A stretch of 64,000 bases of DNA. Source: JACCZR01 sp963830065. Lineage in GTDB: Bacteria; Actinomycetota; Thermoleophilia; Solirubrobacterales; Thermoleophilaceae. Every line of letters starts with the position of its first letter. Positions within the stretch are counted from its first letter, which is position 1. The translations under genes and the position numbers were made by a program. The notes under the pieces are model-generated. The model ran no database searches. It saw only the letters and a program-made list of their open reading frames with translations, and was not told the origin of the DNA. Location: the NCBI GenBank assembly GCA_963830065.1, contig CAWHLA010000002.1, positions 1 to 64,000 on the forward strand. Reading direction: 5' to 3'. Positions 50,232 to 59,278 of this stretch are shown here, one piece after another.

Positions 50232-51478
50232 GCCGGGTCCCGATTCGGGTCCGGCTGACGGCGGCGTTTGCCCTGGCCACGGCGGCGGTGCTCGTCGGCG
50301 CGGGGCTGTTCGTCTACGTGCAGCTGCGTTCGAACCTGAACGAGTCGATCGACGAGAGCCTGAGAGCCGGCCAGCCGGTGGCCGACCGCGAGGACGGCTT
50401 CGTCCGGACGCTGGAGCCGGGGGAGTCGGGTGGCGTCCTCAGTCCGGCCGAACGCAGGCGGGCGGCCCGGGGGCCGGTGTTCTTCGAGCGCAAGGTGAGG
50501 GGGATCGAGGGCACGAGCAGGATCCTGGCCCGGCCCGGCCGGGCAGGCACGGTCGTGGTCGGGGCTCGCTCGCTCCAGGACCGCGACGAGACGCTGGCCG
50601 GACTGGCGGGCGCCTTCGCGATCGGTGGACCGGTCGCGATTCTTCTGGCGTCGCTGCTCGGCTACGGCCTGGCCGCGGGGGCGCTGCGGCCGGTCGAGGA
50701 GATGCGTCGCCGGGCGGCCGAGGTGTCGCTGGAGGGCGGCGAGGAGCGGCTGCCGCTCCCCGAGGCCCGCGACGAGATCCACGCCCTGGGCCAGACCCTG
50801 AACGAGATGCTCGACCGGCTGCGCGACTCGTTCGATCGCGAGCGGCAGTTCGTGGCGGACGCGAGCCACGAGCTGCGCACTCCGGTGGCAGTGCTCAAGG
50901 CCGAGCTCGAGTCGGCGCTGCGGGCCGACGACCTCGGTCCGCACGCGCGCGAGTCGCTGGTGGCCGCGCTGGAGGAGTGCGACAGCCTCGCGCAGCTCGC
51001 CGAGGACCTGCTGGTCCTGGCCCGCACGACGGATGGCAAGCTGCCCGTCCGGACCGAGCGAGTCGACGCCGCGGAGCTGCTGGGCGACGTGCGCCGGCGC
51101 TTCGCCGACCGGGCGGCCGAGCGCGGACGCGAGATCCGCGTGGAGGCGCCCGAGGGCCTGGCCATCGAGGCCGACCCGCTGCGCCTGCGCCAGGCGCTTG
51201 GGAACCTGGTGGACAACGCGCTGCGCTACGGCGCGGGCGAGGTCTTGATCACTGCGCGCCGCGCCGACGGCGCAGCCGAACTGGAGGTCAGCGACTCCGG
51301 CGCCGGCTTCGGCGCGCTGGGAGAGCGCGCGTTCGAGCGGTTCGTGCGCGGCGACGGGGCGCGCACCGGCGGGGGCGCCGGGCTGGGGCTGGCGATCGTC
51401 CGCGCCGTCGCCGAGGCCCACGGCGGCCGCGCGTCGATGCGCGACGGCGCGGCGGTGTGCGTGCGGCTGCCGCTCTAA
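50228..51478 (+). CDS. Membrane sensor histidine kinase
   Basis: 416 residues from ATG 50228. N-terminal helix T-A-A-F-A-L-A-T-A-A-V-L-V-G-A-G, an extracytoplasmic loop of about 120 residues, a second helix A-I-G-G-P-V-A-I-L-L-A-S-L-L-G-Y and a HAMP segment. HisKA: F-V-A-D-A-S-H-E-L-R-T-P. HATPase: N-L-V-D-N-A-L-R-Y (N box), D-S-G-A-G-F (G1) and G-A-G-L-G-L-A-I-V (G2). Orthodox kinase partner of the preceding regulator; signal unknown. Confidence 0.95.
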   Translation: MSRVPIRVRLTAAFALATAAVLVGAGLFVYVQLRSNLNESIDESLRAGQPVADREDGFVRTLEPGESGGVLSPAERRRAARGPVFFERKVRGIEGTSRILARPGRAGTVVVGARSLQDRDETLAGLAGAFAIGGPVAILLASLLGYGLAAGALRPVEEMRRRAAEVSLEGGEERLPLPEARDEIHALGQTLNEMLDRLRDSFDRERQFVADASHELRTPVAVLKAELESALRADDLGPHARESLVAALEECDSLAQLAEDLLVLARTTDGKLPVRTERVDAAELLGDVRRRFADRAAERGREIRVEAPEGLAIEADPLRLRQALGNLVDNALRYGAGEVLITARRADGAAELEVSDSGAGFGALGERAFERFVRGDGARTGGGAGLGLAIVRAVAEAHGGRASMRDGAAVCVRLPL

Positions 51479-51904
51479 GCCCGCGCGCCGCAGCTCGCGC
51501 AGGTGCGACGGCATCGTCGACCACAGCGCGAACAGCAGGACCGCGGCGCCCAGCGTGATGTCGATCCAGATCGACACGTGGCGCCACCAGGCCAGCTCGC
51601 TCATGCCCGGCACCGAGTAGTGCCCGATGCTGATCAGCCCGGTAGTCGAGTAGAAGGCCAGGCACAGTGAGCCGGCGACGATCCGCCCGCGGCGGTAGAG
51701 CCAGTAGCCCAGCAGGCCGAAGAACGTGAACACGAACCAGCTGATCCCCACGAGGCCCTGGGTCACCTCGATGCCGACGGCCGAGGCCTTCGGGTACACC
51801 TCGTAGGCGGTGTAGTTGTCGGTGTAGTGGATCACCGACAACGGGATGGCGAGCGCGAGCAGGATCCCGAGGACTCGAACCGCTCGATCGTGCTCGCCGG
51901 CCAT
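51475..51904 (-). CDS. Four-helix membrane protein, end uncertain
   Basis: About 142 residues from ATG 51904: four hydrophobic segments (V-L-G-I-L-L-A-L-A-I-P-L; L-V-G-I-S-W-F-V-F-T-F-F-G-L-L-G-Y; V-A-G-S-L-C-L-A-F-Y; I-W-I-D-I-T-L-G-A-A-V-L-L-F-A-L-W) and R-E-L-R-R-A-G as tail. The same frame stays open antisense through the kinase gene, which is surely not coding. A TAG one frame over at 51475-51477 would end it just at the kinase stop, so a small frameshift is likely. Function unknown. Confidence 0.6.
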
Positions 51905-51932
51905 CGCGGGCCGGAACCTACCGGGACAGCGG

Positions 51933-53270
51933 TCAGTAGCCCACGCCGGTCTTCACGCGCTTGCGCTCGGACTCGTGGCTCCCGCCCTTCGCGTCCAGCG
52001 TCTCGCAGGCGTCCGCGACGTCGCTGGCGAGCGTGTTCACCATCTCCCGGCTGAGCGTCTCCTTGACCAGCGCCCGCATCAGCTTCACGTCCTGGGCGTC
52101 GGGCGGGAGGGTGTAGGCCGGCACCATCCATCCGCGCTCGGCGGACAGCTGCCAGGCGATGTCGAACTCGTCGAATGACCCCTCCTCGGCCAGCTTGAAC
52201 GCGACCAGAGGCAGCTGCTCCTCGCCCGCGCCGATCAGCTCGAAGCGGTCCATCGAGGTGAGCTCGGCGGCCAGGGCCCGAGCGTTCGCCTGCATGATCT
52301 GCATAACGGCCGTGTAGCCCTCGCGGCCGAGGCGGACCAGGTTGTAGTACTGGGCCAGGACCATCGACGCGCCGGTGGAGAAGTTCAGCGTGAACGTGGC
52401 GTCGGTCTTGCCCAGGTAGTTCTCGTAGAAGACGAGGTCCTCGGCCAGGTCGGAGGGCTCGCGGAAGATGAGCCAGCCGATGCCGGGGTAGACGAGGCCG
52501 AACTTGTGCCCTGAGACGTTGATCGAGCGCACCGAGTCGAGCCGGAAGTCCCACGCCGACTCGGGGAACAGGAAGGGCCACACGAACCCGCCGCTGGCGG
52601 CGTCGACGTGCAGCGGCACCTCGAGGCCCTTCTCGTCGCGGAGGCCGGTCAGCAGCCGGTCGATGCCCCGGATGTCGTCGCTGTGGCCGGTGAACGTGGT
52701 GCCGAGCACGGCGGCGACGCCGATCGTGTTCTCGTCCACGCGCGGCTCCACCTCCTCGGGGCCGATCGTGTACTTGTGCTCCTGCAGCGGCACGATCCGC
52801 GGCTCGACGTCGAAGTAGCGGCAGAACTTCTCCCACACGACGTGCACGTCCCCGCCGAACACGAGGTTCGGCTTGTCGGTTGGCTTGCCCGCCGCCTCGC
52901 GGCGCTCGCGCCACTTCCACTTCAGCGAGAGCGCGCCCAGCATGATCGCCTCGGAGGAGCCCTGGGTCCGCGCGCCCTTGGTCTCGCCGGGCGCGTGGTA
53001 GAGGTCGGCGAGCATCCGGATGCAGCGCTGCTCCATCTCGGCCGTGCGCGGGTACTCGGCGTGGTCGATGAAGTTGCGGTGCAGGTTGTCCGCGATCAGG
53101 CGCTGGGCCTCGGGCTCCATCCAGGTGGTCACGAAGGTCGCCAGGTTGCGCTGGGGGTCTCCCTCCAGCAGCAGGTCCTGGGCGATCATGCGCATGGCAT
53201 CGACGGGCTCCATCTCGGAGTCGGGGAACCTTCGGCTGGGGATCTCCTCGAGGAGGAACTGGTTGCGCAT
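51933..53270 (-). CDS. gadB: Glutamate decarboxylase
   Basis: 445 residues. The PLP-lysine motif N-V-S-G-H-K-F-G (K256), H-V-D-A-A-S-G-G-F (221-229), T-Q-G-S-S-E-A-I-M (102-110) and N-F-I-D-H-A-E-Y-P are those of bacterial and plant-type glutamate decarboxylases. L-glutamate to GABA plus CO2, consuming a proton. The C-terminal K-R-V-K-T-G-V-G-Y is typical of the family's closing peptide. No antiporter gene is nearby. Confidence 0.95.
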   Translation of the reverse strand: MRNQFLLEEIPSRRFPDSEMEPVDAMRMIAQDLLLEGDPQRNLATFVTTWMEPEAQRLIADNLHRNFIDHAEYPRTAEMEQRCIRMLADLYHAPGETKGARTQGSSEAIMLGALSLKWKWRERREAAGKPTDKPNLVFGGDVHVVWEKFCRYFDVEPRIVPLQEHKYTIGPEEVEPRVDENTIGVAAVLGTTFTGHSDDIRGIDRLLTGLRDEKGLEVPLHVDAASGGFVWPFLFPESAWDFRLDSVRSINVSGHKFGLVYPGIGWLIFREPSDLAEDLVFYENYLGKTDATFTLNFSTGASMVLAQYYNLVRLGREGYTAVMQIMQANARALAAELTSMDRFELIGAGEEQLPLVAFKLAEEGSFDEFDIAWQLSAERGWMVPAYTLPPDAQDVKLMRALVKETLSREMVNTLASDVADACETLDAKGGSHESERKRVKTGVGY

Positions 53271-53329
53271 GGTCAGGCAGCGTCGCCCACGGGCACGCCA
53301 CCGGCAAGGGTGTGCGCACTAACGGTCGC

Positions 53330-54562
53330 CTACGCGCCGACAGGGGCCGCCGGGCCCGCCACGACACCGTCGTCGTGCAGCCGGCCGATCTCGGCGTCCG
53401 ACAGTCCGAGCACCTCGGCCAGCAGCTCGTCGGTGTGCTCCCCGAGCAGCGGGGCCCTGCGCACCGGCTGGCGCTCGAAGGCGCTCAGCTCCACGGGTGA
53501 GCCCGGCATGAGGTAGGTGCCGATGCCCGGCTGCTCGACCTGCTCGAACAGCGGGTTCTCCACCGAGCAGCGGGGGTCCTCCTCCACCAGCTCGGTGAAG
53601 GTCTGGTACGGCCCCCAGCACACCTCGTGGCGGTCGAAGATCTCGCGGATCTCTTCCAGCGAGCGCGCGATGGTCCACGGCTTGAGCACCGCGCCGAGCA
53701 CCTCGCGCGCGGCGAACCGGTCGCCCTCGCGCGTGAGATCTATCTGCAGCAGCTTCTCGACCGTCTCGAACGCCTCGTGGAGCCCGGTGGCCTCGACCAG
53801 GTTGTGCCACTGGCGCAGCGTCAGCGCGACGATCATCAGTCGCCGCCCCTCCTTGGTCACGAAGTCCCGCCCGAACGCGCCGTAGAGGTAGTTGCCGTCC
53901 TTCTTGCGGTCGCGGTTCTCGATCTGGACCTCGGCGATCTTGCCGAGGTTGCCGACCATCGCGAACGCGACGTCGGACAGCGCGATCCGCGCCAGCTGGC
54001 CCTCGCCGGTGCGGCTGCGGTGGCGCTCGGCGGCCAACAGCGCCGTGGCGGCGAGCGTGCCCGTGATCGAGTCCCACGCCGGCAGCAGGTGGTTGAACGG
54101 CACCGACAGGTGGCGCGGGCCCGTGGCCCACGGGAAGCCGGTCGCGGGATTCACCGTGTAGTCGACCGCCGACGAGCCGTCGTGGTTGCCGGTGATGTTC
54201 ACCATGACCAGGTCGGGGCGGCGGGCGGCGAGGGTCTCGTAGCCGAGCCATCCGCGCGCGGGGAAGTTGGTCAACAGCAGCCCGCTGTCGGGCCCCGGCT
54301 CGGTGACCAGGGCGGAGACCAGCTCCTGGCCCTCGGGTGACTTGAGGTCGACGCAGAAAGAGCGCTTGCCCTTGTTCAGCCCGGACCAGAACAGGCTCGT
54401 CCCGTCGTCGGCGACCGGCCAGCGATTGCGGTCCAGGCCGCCGCCGATCGGGTCGAAGCGGATCACGTCCGCGCCCATCTGGGCCAGCGTCATGCCGCCC
54501 AGCGGAGCGGCCACGTAGGCGGAGCCCTCCACCACGCGCAGGCCCGAGAGGATCGAGTTCAC
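53330..54562 (-). CDS. Family III CoA-transferase (CaiB/BaiF; mesaconyl- or itaconate-type candidate)
   Basis: 410 residues from GTG 54562. L-R-V-V-E-G-S-A-Y-V-A-A-P-L-G-G-M-T-L-A-Q-M-G-A-D-V-I-R is the family opening. N-K-G-K-R-S-F-C-V-D-L-K-S-P-E-G and the A-L-S-D-V-A-F block follow. The aspartate nucleophile expected after Y-T-V-N-P is plausible in the W-D-S-I-T-G-T segment but not certain. It overlaps the MaoC gene by 4 nt, so the two form a unit. Exchanges CoA between dicarboxylates; see the lyase gene opposite. Confidence 0.88.
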   Translation of the reverse strand: MNSILSGLRVVEGSAYVAAPLGGMTLAQMGADVIRFDPIGGGLDRNRWPVADDGTSLFWSGLNKGKRSFCVDLKSPEGQELVSALVTEPGPDSGLLLTNFPARGWLGYETLAARRPDLVMVNITGNHDGSSAVDYTVNPATGFPWATGPRHLSVPFNHLLPAWDSITGTLAATALLAAERHRSRTGEGQLARIALSDVAFAMVGNLGKIAEVQIENRDRKKDGNYLYGAFGRDFVTKEGRRLMIVALTLRQWHNLVEATGLHEAFETVEKLLQIDLTREGDRFAAREVLGAVLKPWTIARSLEEIREIFDRHEVCWGPYQTFTELVEEDPRCSVENPLFEQVEQPGIGTYLMPGSPVELSAFERQPVRRAPLLGEHTDELLAEVLGLSDAEIGRLHDDGVVAGPAAPVGA

Positions 54563-55578
54563 GCCATCACCCCGAGAAAGCGCCAATCCAGGACGGGCAC
54601 CGGTCCCTCGGCGCCGCGGTCGGCCGTGGTCTGCGCGCGTAGGTCCACCAGCCCGCCCTGCTCCAGCGGGTGCACGGCCTCGACCGTCAGCGTGGTGCCC
54701 AGGGCGTCGCCCTCGAACACCGGCCCGGTGTGGTCGCAGCTGCGCCACGCCACCACAGTGACCAGGTTCGGCAGCGCCCGGGCCGACTGCGCCGCGGCCA
54801 CCGCGATGGTGTGACCGCCGTAGACCAGCCGGCGCCCGTGCGCCGTCGCGCCGGGATCCAGGTGAGCGCTCGCGATGTTCAGCGTCAGGCGAGCCAGCTC
54901 GGGGGCGGCGGTCACCGAGTCGCGCCCCTCGAGGGCGTACTCCGTGCCCGCGCCCACATCGGCGAAGTGCCCGCCGCGAGCGTGCTCGCGGAAGAGGTCG
55001 AGGCGCCAGCCCAGCGGCGCGGCGGCGGTCACCGCGGCCATGTCCAGCTCGGCGGGGATGGCGTCGAAGGTGTCGGCATGGCCGGTCTGCGCGGTGGGAT
55101 CGCGCAGCGGGATCATCGCGCAGCGCCAGAAGTCGAGCACCTGCTCACCGCGCTGGTTCTCGGTGCTGACCCGCAGCACCACCAGGCCGGTCGCCGTGCC
55201 GTCTTCACGCGGGCGGTTCTGCTTGAGGGCGACCACCGCGGTGCTGGTGCGCAACGTGTCGCCGATGAACACCGGCTGGAGCAGGACCAGGCCGCGGTAG
55301 AAGAGGTTCCCGCGCACGCGCTGGGTGGGAACGGTGGACTGGCCGATGGCCACGTCACACACGAGGCTCGGGTGTGCGAGCGGCTGGTCGTGGCCGGTGA
55401 CCGCGAGGCTGAGCGGGGCGTCGAGCGCGAGCTTCAGCCGGTCGCCCACGAGCGCTTGATGCAGCGCGGCGTGTCCCGCAGTCAGCGTGAGCGCGGGAGA
55501 TTGATCGAAGACCTGGCCAAGCTCGAAGTCCTCGAAGTGCGGACCCCCGACCAGGGTCCTTTCGTCCGTACCGAGCAC
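54559..55578 (-). CDS. MaoC-family double-hotdog hydratase (mesaconyl/itaconyl-CoA type)
   Basis: 339 residues, twice the single hotdog length. F-E-D-F-E-L-G-Q-V-F-D opens the first hotdog. The catalytic Asp/His pair of the (R)-hydratase type may lie in L-T-A-G-H-A-A-L-H-Q-A-L-V or in R-R-L-V-Y-G-G-H-T-I. A-H-L-D-P-G-A-T-A-H-G-R opens the second module. The size fits mesaconyl-CoA (beta-methylmalyl-CoA) or itaconyl-CoA hydratases. Start ATG 55578, divergent from the CitE-like gene with 41 bp between. Confidence 0.85.
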   Translation of the reverse strand: MLGTDERTLVGGPHFEDFELGQVFDQSPALTLTAGHAALHQALVGDRLKLALDAPLSLAVTGHDQPLAHPSLVCDVAIGQSTVPTQRVRGNLFYRGLVLLQPVFIGDTLRTSTAVVALKQNRPREDGTATGLVVLRVSTENQRGEQVLDFWRCAMIPLRDPTAQTGHADTFDAIPAELDMAAVTAAAPLGWRLDLFREHARGGHFADVGAGTEYALEGRDSVTAAPELARLTLNIASAHLDPGATAHGRRLVYGGHTIAVAAAQSARALPNLVTVVAWRSCDHTGPVFEGDALGTTLTVEAVHPLEQGGLVDLRAQTTADRGAEGPVPVLDWRFLGVMA

Positions 55579-55619
55579 CAGCGCGCCAGAGTCCCAGCTT
55601 CTCGTTCTAGGGTCAACCG

Positions 55620-56480
55620 ATGGCGACGTCCCGCCGCTCGTGCCTGTCGGTGCCCGGGTCCTCGGAGCGGATGCTCGCCAAGGCGCAGGACCTCGCGGCC
55701 GACGAGGTGGTGATCGACCTCGAGGACTCGGTCGTGCCCGAGCGCAAGGAGGAGGCCCGGGCGGTTGCCGCGGACGCGGTCCGCGAGCGCGACTGGGGAG
55801 GGCGCACGGTCGCGGTGCGGATCAACCCGCTGGCCACCCAGTGGGGCCGCGACGACGTGGCGGCGCTGGCCGAGGCCGGCGACGCGCTCGGGTCGCTCGT
55901 GATCCCCAAGGTGGAGAGCCCGGAGGAGGCCGAGGAGGTGGACTCGCTGCTGGGCGAATCAGGCATAGGCCTCCAGGCGCTGATCGAGACGGCCGCCGGG
56001 CTGGTCCGGGCGGCCGAGATCGCTCGCTCGAGCGCCCGCCTCGAGGCGCTGATCATCGGGTTCGCCGACCTGACCGCCTCGCTGGGCCGGCCGGCTGTGG
56101 CCGACTACCCCGGCGACCGCTGGCACTGGGTCCGCGAGACCGTGCTGGTGGCCGCCCGCAGCGCGGGGCTACAGGCCATCGACGGGCCCCACCTCGACGT
56201 GGGCGACCTGGAGGGATTGGCCGTGGAGGCCGGCCGCGCCCGCGCGCTCGGGCTGGACGGCAAGTGGGTCCTGCACCCGGCGCAGATCGAGCGGGTGAAC
56301 GACGTCTTTTCCCCGGCCCAGGACGAGGTCGACCGGGCCGGCGCGGTCCTCGCCGCCCTGTCGGAGGGCGCGGGGCGCGGGGCGGTGGCCCTGGACGGCG
56401 AAATGATCGACGAAGCCAGCCGCAAGCAGGCTGCACAGATCGTTGCGCGCGGTCGTGCGGCCGGCCTCGCTCCCCGCTAA
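55620..56480 (+). CDS. CitE-like CoA-ester lyase (HpcH/HpaI family)
   Basis: 286 residues. R-S-C-L-S-V-P-G-S-S-E-R-M-L-A-K-A and V-V-I-D-L-E-D-S-V-V-P-E-R-K (metal Glu/Asp) open the TIM barrel. V-R-I-N-P-L, L-Q-A-L-I-E-T-A-A-G-L and G-F-A-D-L-T-A-S-L-G are the CoA and metal boxes; G-K-W-V-L-H-P-A-Q-I completes it. Malyl-, citramalyl- and beta-methylmalyl-CoA lyases share this pattern. With the adjacent CoA-transferase and hydratase this suggests activation, hydration and cleavage of a C5 dicarboxylate to acetyl-CoA plus pyruvate (or glyoxylate plus propionyl-CoA). Confidence 0.9.
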   Translation: MATSRRSCLSVPGSSERMLAKAQDLAADEVVIDLEDSVVPERKEEARAVAADAVRERDWGGRTVAVRINPLATQWGRDDVAALAEAGDALGSLVIPKVESPEEAEEVDSLLGESGIGLQALIETAAGLVRAAEIARSSARLEALIIGFADLTASLGRPAVADYPGDRWHWVRETVLVAARSAGLQAIDGPHLDVGDLEGLAVEAGRARALGLDGKWVLHPAQIERVNDVFSPAQDEVDRAGAVLAALSEGAGRGAVALDGEMIDEASRKQAAQIVARGRAAGLAPR

Positions 56481-56492
56481 ATCCGGAGCTTC

Positions 56493-56924
56493 TTGGCGCG
56501 GAAGCACATTTCGCCGCCTATTTGTCCATACGAGCCGGCCTACATGAGCGCCGTGCTCACCGAGCTCGCGGGCCAGGGCGTCCGCGCCCAGATCGACGAC
56601 TTCGGGACCGGCTACTCCTCGCTGACCTTCCTCCAGCACTTCCCCGGGGACGCGCTGAAGATCGATCGCTCCTTCATCTCCTCGATGGACTCGGACCCCG
56701 GCAGCGACGCCATCGTCCGGGCGGTGACCGTCCTCGCGCACAACCTCGACCTCGAGGTGGTGGCCGAGGGCGTCGAGACCCCCGACCAGCTGGAGAAGCT
56801 GCAGGAGCTGGGCTGCGACTACGCCCAGGGGTTCCTGCTCGGCAGGCCGCTGGACGCGCCGGCCGCGGAACAGTTGGTGGCGGCCTGCGAGGGCGGCCGC
56901 ATGAGCGCCGCTGTCAGCGCTTAG
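56493..56924 (+). pseudogene. EAL-domain (c-di-GMP phosphodiesterase) C-terminal half
   Basis: The frame opens at TTG 56493 but the homology starts only near 56540: L-A-G-Q-G-V-R-A-Q-I-D-D-F-G-T-G-Y-S-S-L, I-D-R-S-F-I-S-S-M, V-A-E-G-V-E-T and C-D-Y-A-Q-G-F-L-L-G-R-P-L. These are the second half of an EAL domain including D-D-F-G-T-G and E-G-V-E-T. The opening E-A/V-L-x-R motif and first metal ligands are missing, so about 110 residues were deleted and the protein should be inactive. The junction lies 30-60 bp after the lyase stop. Confidence 0.8.
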
Positions 56925-56933
56925 CTTGAAGGT

Positions 56934-57764
56934 ATGAGCGAGATCTTCGTCCCCGGCCTGCTGGCCGGCGAGGTCGCCTTGGTCAGCGGCGGCGGCTCGG
57001 GCCTCGGGCGCGCGGCCGCCGTCGAGCTCACGGCGCTGGGCGCGCACGTGGTGGTGTGCGGACGGCGGCTGGAGCCGCTGGAGGAGACGGTCTCGATGTG
57101 CGGGAAGGGCCGCTGCAGCGCGGTGACGTGCGACATCCGCGACCAAGAGGAGGTCGAGGCGCTGGTCGACGGCGTGATCGAGGAGCACGACAAGGTCGAC
57201 CTGCTGCTCAACAACGCGGGCGGCCAGTACATGGCGCCGGCCGAGAGCATCAGCCCCAAGGGGTTTCGCACGGTGGTGCGGCTGAACGTGGAGGGCACCT
57301 CGGCCATGTGCCACGCCGTGGCGAGCAAGGTCATGGTCCCGCGCGGGCGGGGGACGATCGTGAACGTGACGCTGTCGCCGCACCACGGGCTGGCCGGGAT
57401 GGCGCACTCCTCCTCGGCCCGCGCCGCCGTTGAGGGCCTGACGAAGGAGCTGGCCGCCGAGTGGGGGCCATCGGGGGTCAACGTGATCGCGCTGGCGGCG
57501 GGCCACTTCTCCACCGAGACGCTCAGGACCAAGTACCCGAAGGTGATCGTCGAGGGGGTGGCCAGGACGGTGCCGCTGCAGCGCCTGGGCACCGAGCAGG
57601 AGTTCGCCTGGACGGTGGCCCTGCTGGCCTCGCCGGCCGGGGCGGCGCTGTCGGGCTCGGTGCTGACCATCGACGGAGGGCGCGACAACAACTTCGGTCC
57701 CTGGCCGCCCCCCGGGGCCACCGACGAGCAGGGAAGCCCGCCGCAGGAGGAGCGTCGGCGGTGA
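56934..57764 (+). CDS. SDR oxidoreductase (PECR/DECR-like)
   Basis: 276 residues. V-A-L-V-S-G-G-G-S-G-L-G-R-A-A-A is the nucleotide loop and L-L-N-N-A-G-G-Q-Y the N-N-A-G box. M-A-H-S-S-S-A-R-A-A-V-E-G-L-T-K-E-L takes the place of Y-x-x-x-K; in the 2,4-dienoyl-/trans-2-enoyl-CoA reductase branch this A-R-A-A-V-x-x-L-T form is normal. G-S-V-L-T-I-D-G-G-R-D ends the fold. Probably an enoyl-CoA reductase. Its TGA overlaps the GTG of the cupin-TPR gene. Confidence 0.88.
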   Translation: MSEIFVPGLLAGEVALVSGGGSGLGRAAAVELTALGAHVVVCGRRLEPLEETVSMCGKGRCSAVTCDIRDQEEVEALVDGVIEEHDKVDLLLNNAGGQYMAPAESISPKGFRTVVRLNVEGTSAMCHAVASKVMVPRGRGTIVNVTLSPHHGLAGMAHSSSARAAVEGLTKELAAEWGPSGVNVIALAAGHFSTETLRTKYPKVIVEGVARTVPLQRLGTEQEFAWTVALLASPAGAALSGSVLTIDGGRDNNFGPWPPPGATDEQGSPPQEERRR

Positions 57765-58431
57765 GCGAGCCCGCCTTCCGGGTGCTGTCGGTCTTCGAGG
57801 ACGAGCCGGTGCCGATCCTGGGCGGCGCGCTGGAGTGGGTCCCGGTGCGGCGCAGGCTGGGGGTGAGCGCCTTCGGGGTCAACGCCTACCGCGCCGCGCA
57901 GGCGGGCGACGCGGTGATCGAGGAGCACGTCGAATCTCCAGGGCAGGAGGAGCTGTACGTGGTGGCCGCCGGCCGGGCGCGCTTCGTCATCGACGGCGAG
58001 ACGCGTCGAGGCAGCGACGGGCTCCGCGGTCTTCCTCCCCCGGCCCGAGGTCCGGCGTGGCGCCACCGCAGCTGGAGGACGGCACGGTGGTGCTCGCCGT
58101 CGGCGGCTGGCCCGACCGCCCCTACCACTCACTGCCGTGGGAGCCGATCTACATGGCGCAGGAGCCGATGCGGCGCGGAGATTGGGCTGAGGCGTGCGAG
58201 ACCCTCGAGCGCGAGGCGGGCGAACATCGCGACACCGCGATCCTCCAGTACCGCCTGGCCTGCTGCCACGCGCGGCTCGGTGAGGACAGGCTCGCGCTGG
58301 AGGAGCTGCGCCGCGCGATCGAGATCAACCCGAGCTTTCGCGACCGCGCGATGGGCGACGAGCACCTCGCCTCCCTGCGCGAGGCCGACGGGTGGGCCGC
58401 GGTGGTCAGCGAGCCGTCAGGCCCAGGATGA
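57761..58431 (+). CDS. Cupin plus TPR protein, two nearby frameshifts
   Basis: GTG 57761 (GTGA overlap with the SDR). The first half is a cupin: W-V-P-V-R-R-R-L-G-V, then E-E-H-V-E-S-P-G-Q-E-E-L-Y-V-V-A-A-G-R-A-R-F-V. Near 58010 and 58055 the frame moves and returns. Repaired, the bridge reads V-E-A-A-T-G-S-A-V-F-L-P-R-P-E-V-R-R-G-A. The second half has two TPR-like units (G-D-W-A-E-A-C-E-T-L-E-R-E, Y-R-L-A-C-C-H-A-R-L-G, A-L-E-E-L-R-R-A-I-E-I-N-P-S-F). About 223 residues. Cupin-TPR fusions are uncommon; may sense or bind a ligand of the coupled SDR. Confidence 0.75.
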
Positions 58432-59278
58432 GCTCCGCGGCCTCCACCGGGACGTCCAGCTGGGGGCTGTGCCCGATGCCCTCCAGCTCGACCCAGTCCG
58501 CCTGCGGCAGGTCGTCGCGGTAGCGCGCGGCCGCGGAGGGCCAGCGCAGGAGGCGGTCGGCGGTGCCCCAGACCACCCGCACCGGGCAGGTGACCCGCTC
58601 GGCGTCGAGTCCCCAGCCGTGGCTCATCGCGTGGTCGATCAGCGCGGACGCCGCCGGGCACTCGGCCGCCCCGCGGATCTGGTGGGCGATCAGGTCGGCG
58701 GGGATGTGCTCGAAGTTGGTGGTGATGTCAACCGTGGCCCTCCTCCGCCCCTTCGGCGAGGAGGCGATGGCATCGGCGTGCGGAGCGGCGGCCTCCAGCG
58801 GCGCTCGCATCCGCCGGAAGTAGTCCATGGTCTCCCGCCACGAGTCGTCGCCTTCCGCCCACCCGCCGGCCGGAGCGAACGCCACCACCGACCGCGCCCG
58901 ACCGCGCGCGGCCAGCTTGAGGGCGAGATAGCCACCCAGCGAATTGCCGACCACGTGGGCGGTGTCGAAGCCCGCTTCGTCCATCGACCGCTCGATCTCG
59001 TCCAGCACCGCGGCATCGCTGATCTCCGCCTCGATCGCCGGCCCGCCGGCGTGGCCGGCGAGTGTCGGCGCAAGCACGTCGTGGCGCCGTTCCAGCGCGG
59101 GCAGCACCAGGTCCCACGTGCGCCAGGTGTCGGTGAACCCGTGCAGGCACAGCAGAGGTGGGCCGCCGCCTCCGCGGTGGGATGGGGTGAAGGCAGCTGC
59201 GATCGGCGGAGGGTAGGCCGCGCGCCTAGGCGCTGACGACTTGGTCGCGCCCGGCGCGCTTGGCGGCGTAGAGCGCAT
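58406..59278 (-). CDS. Alpha/beta hydrolase
   Basis: About 290 residues; the first 32 are low-complexity and overlap the GGDEF gene end by 53 bp, but no later canonical start exists before the fold. L-C-L-H-G-F-T-D-T-W-R-T-W (oxyanion), V-V-G-N-S-L-G-G-Y-L-A-L (Ser, N in place of H), V-W-G-T-A-D-R-L-L (Asp) and G-I-G-H-S-P-Q-L-D (His) give a full triad. Cytosolic esterase or C-C hydrolase. The 3' end overlaps the convergent cupin-TPR gene by 26 bp. Confidence 0.85.
   Translation of the reverse strand: MRSTPPSAPGATKSSAPRRAAYPPPIAAAFTPSHRGGGGPPLLCLHGFTDTWRTWDLVLPALERRHDVLAPTLAGHAGGPAIEAEISDAAVLDEIERSMDEAGFDTAHVVGNSLGGYLALKLAARGRARSVVAFAPAGGWAEGDDSWRETMDYFRRMRAPLEAAAPHADAIASSPKGRRRATVDITTNFEHIPADLIAHQIRGAAECPAASALIDHAMSHGWGLDAERVTCPVRVVWGTADRLLRWPSAAARYRDDLPQADWVELEGIGHSPQLDVPVEAAELILGLTAR

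Noticed and set aside
50198..51474. Open minus-strand frame through the histidine kinase gene
   Set aside because: It is only the continuation of the small membrane-protein frame past its likely stop; the text antisense to the kinase has no membrane or domain character.
51832..53367. 511-codon minus-strand frame
   Set aside because: Shadow of glutamate decarboxylase, whose own frame carries all PLP motifs.
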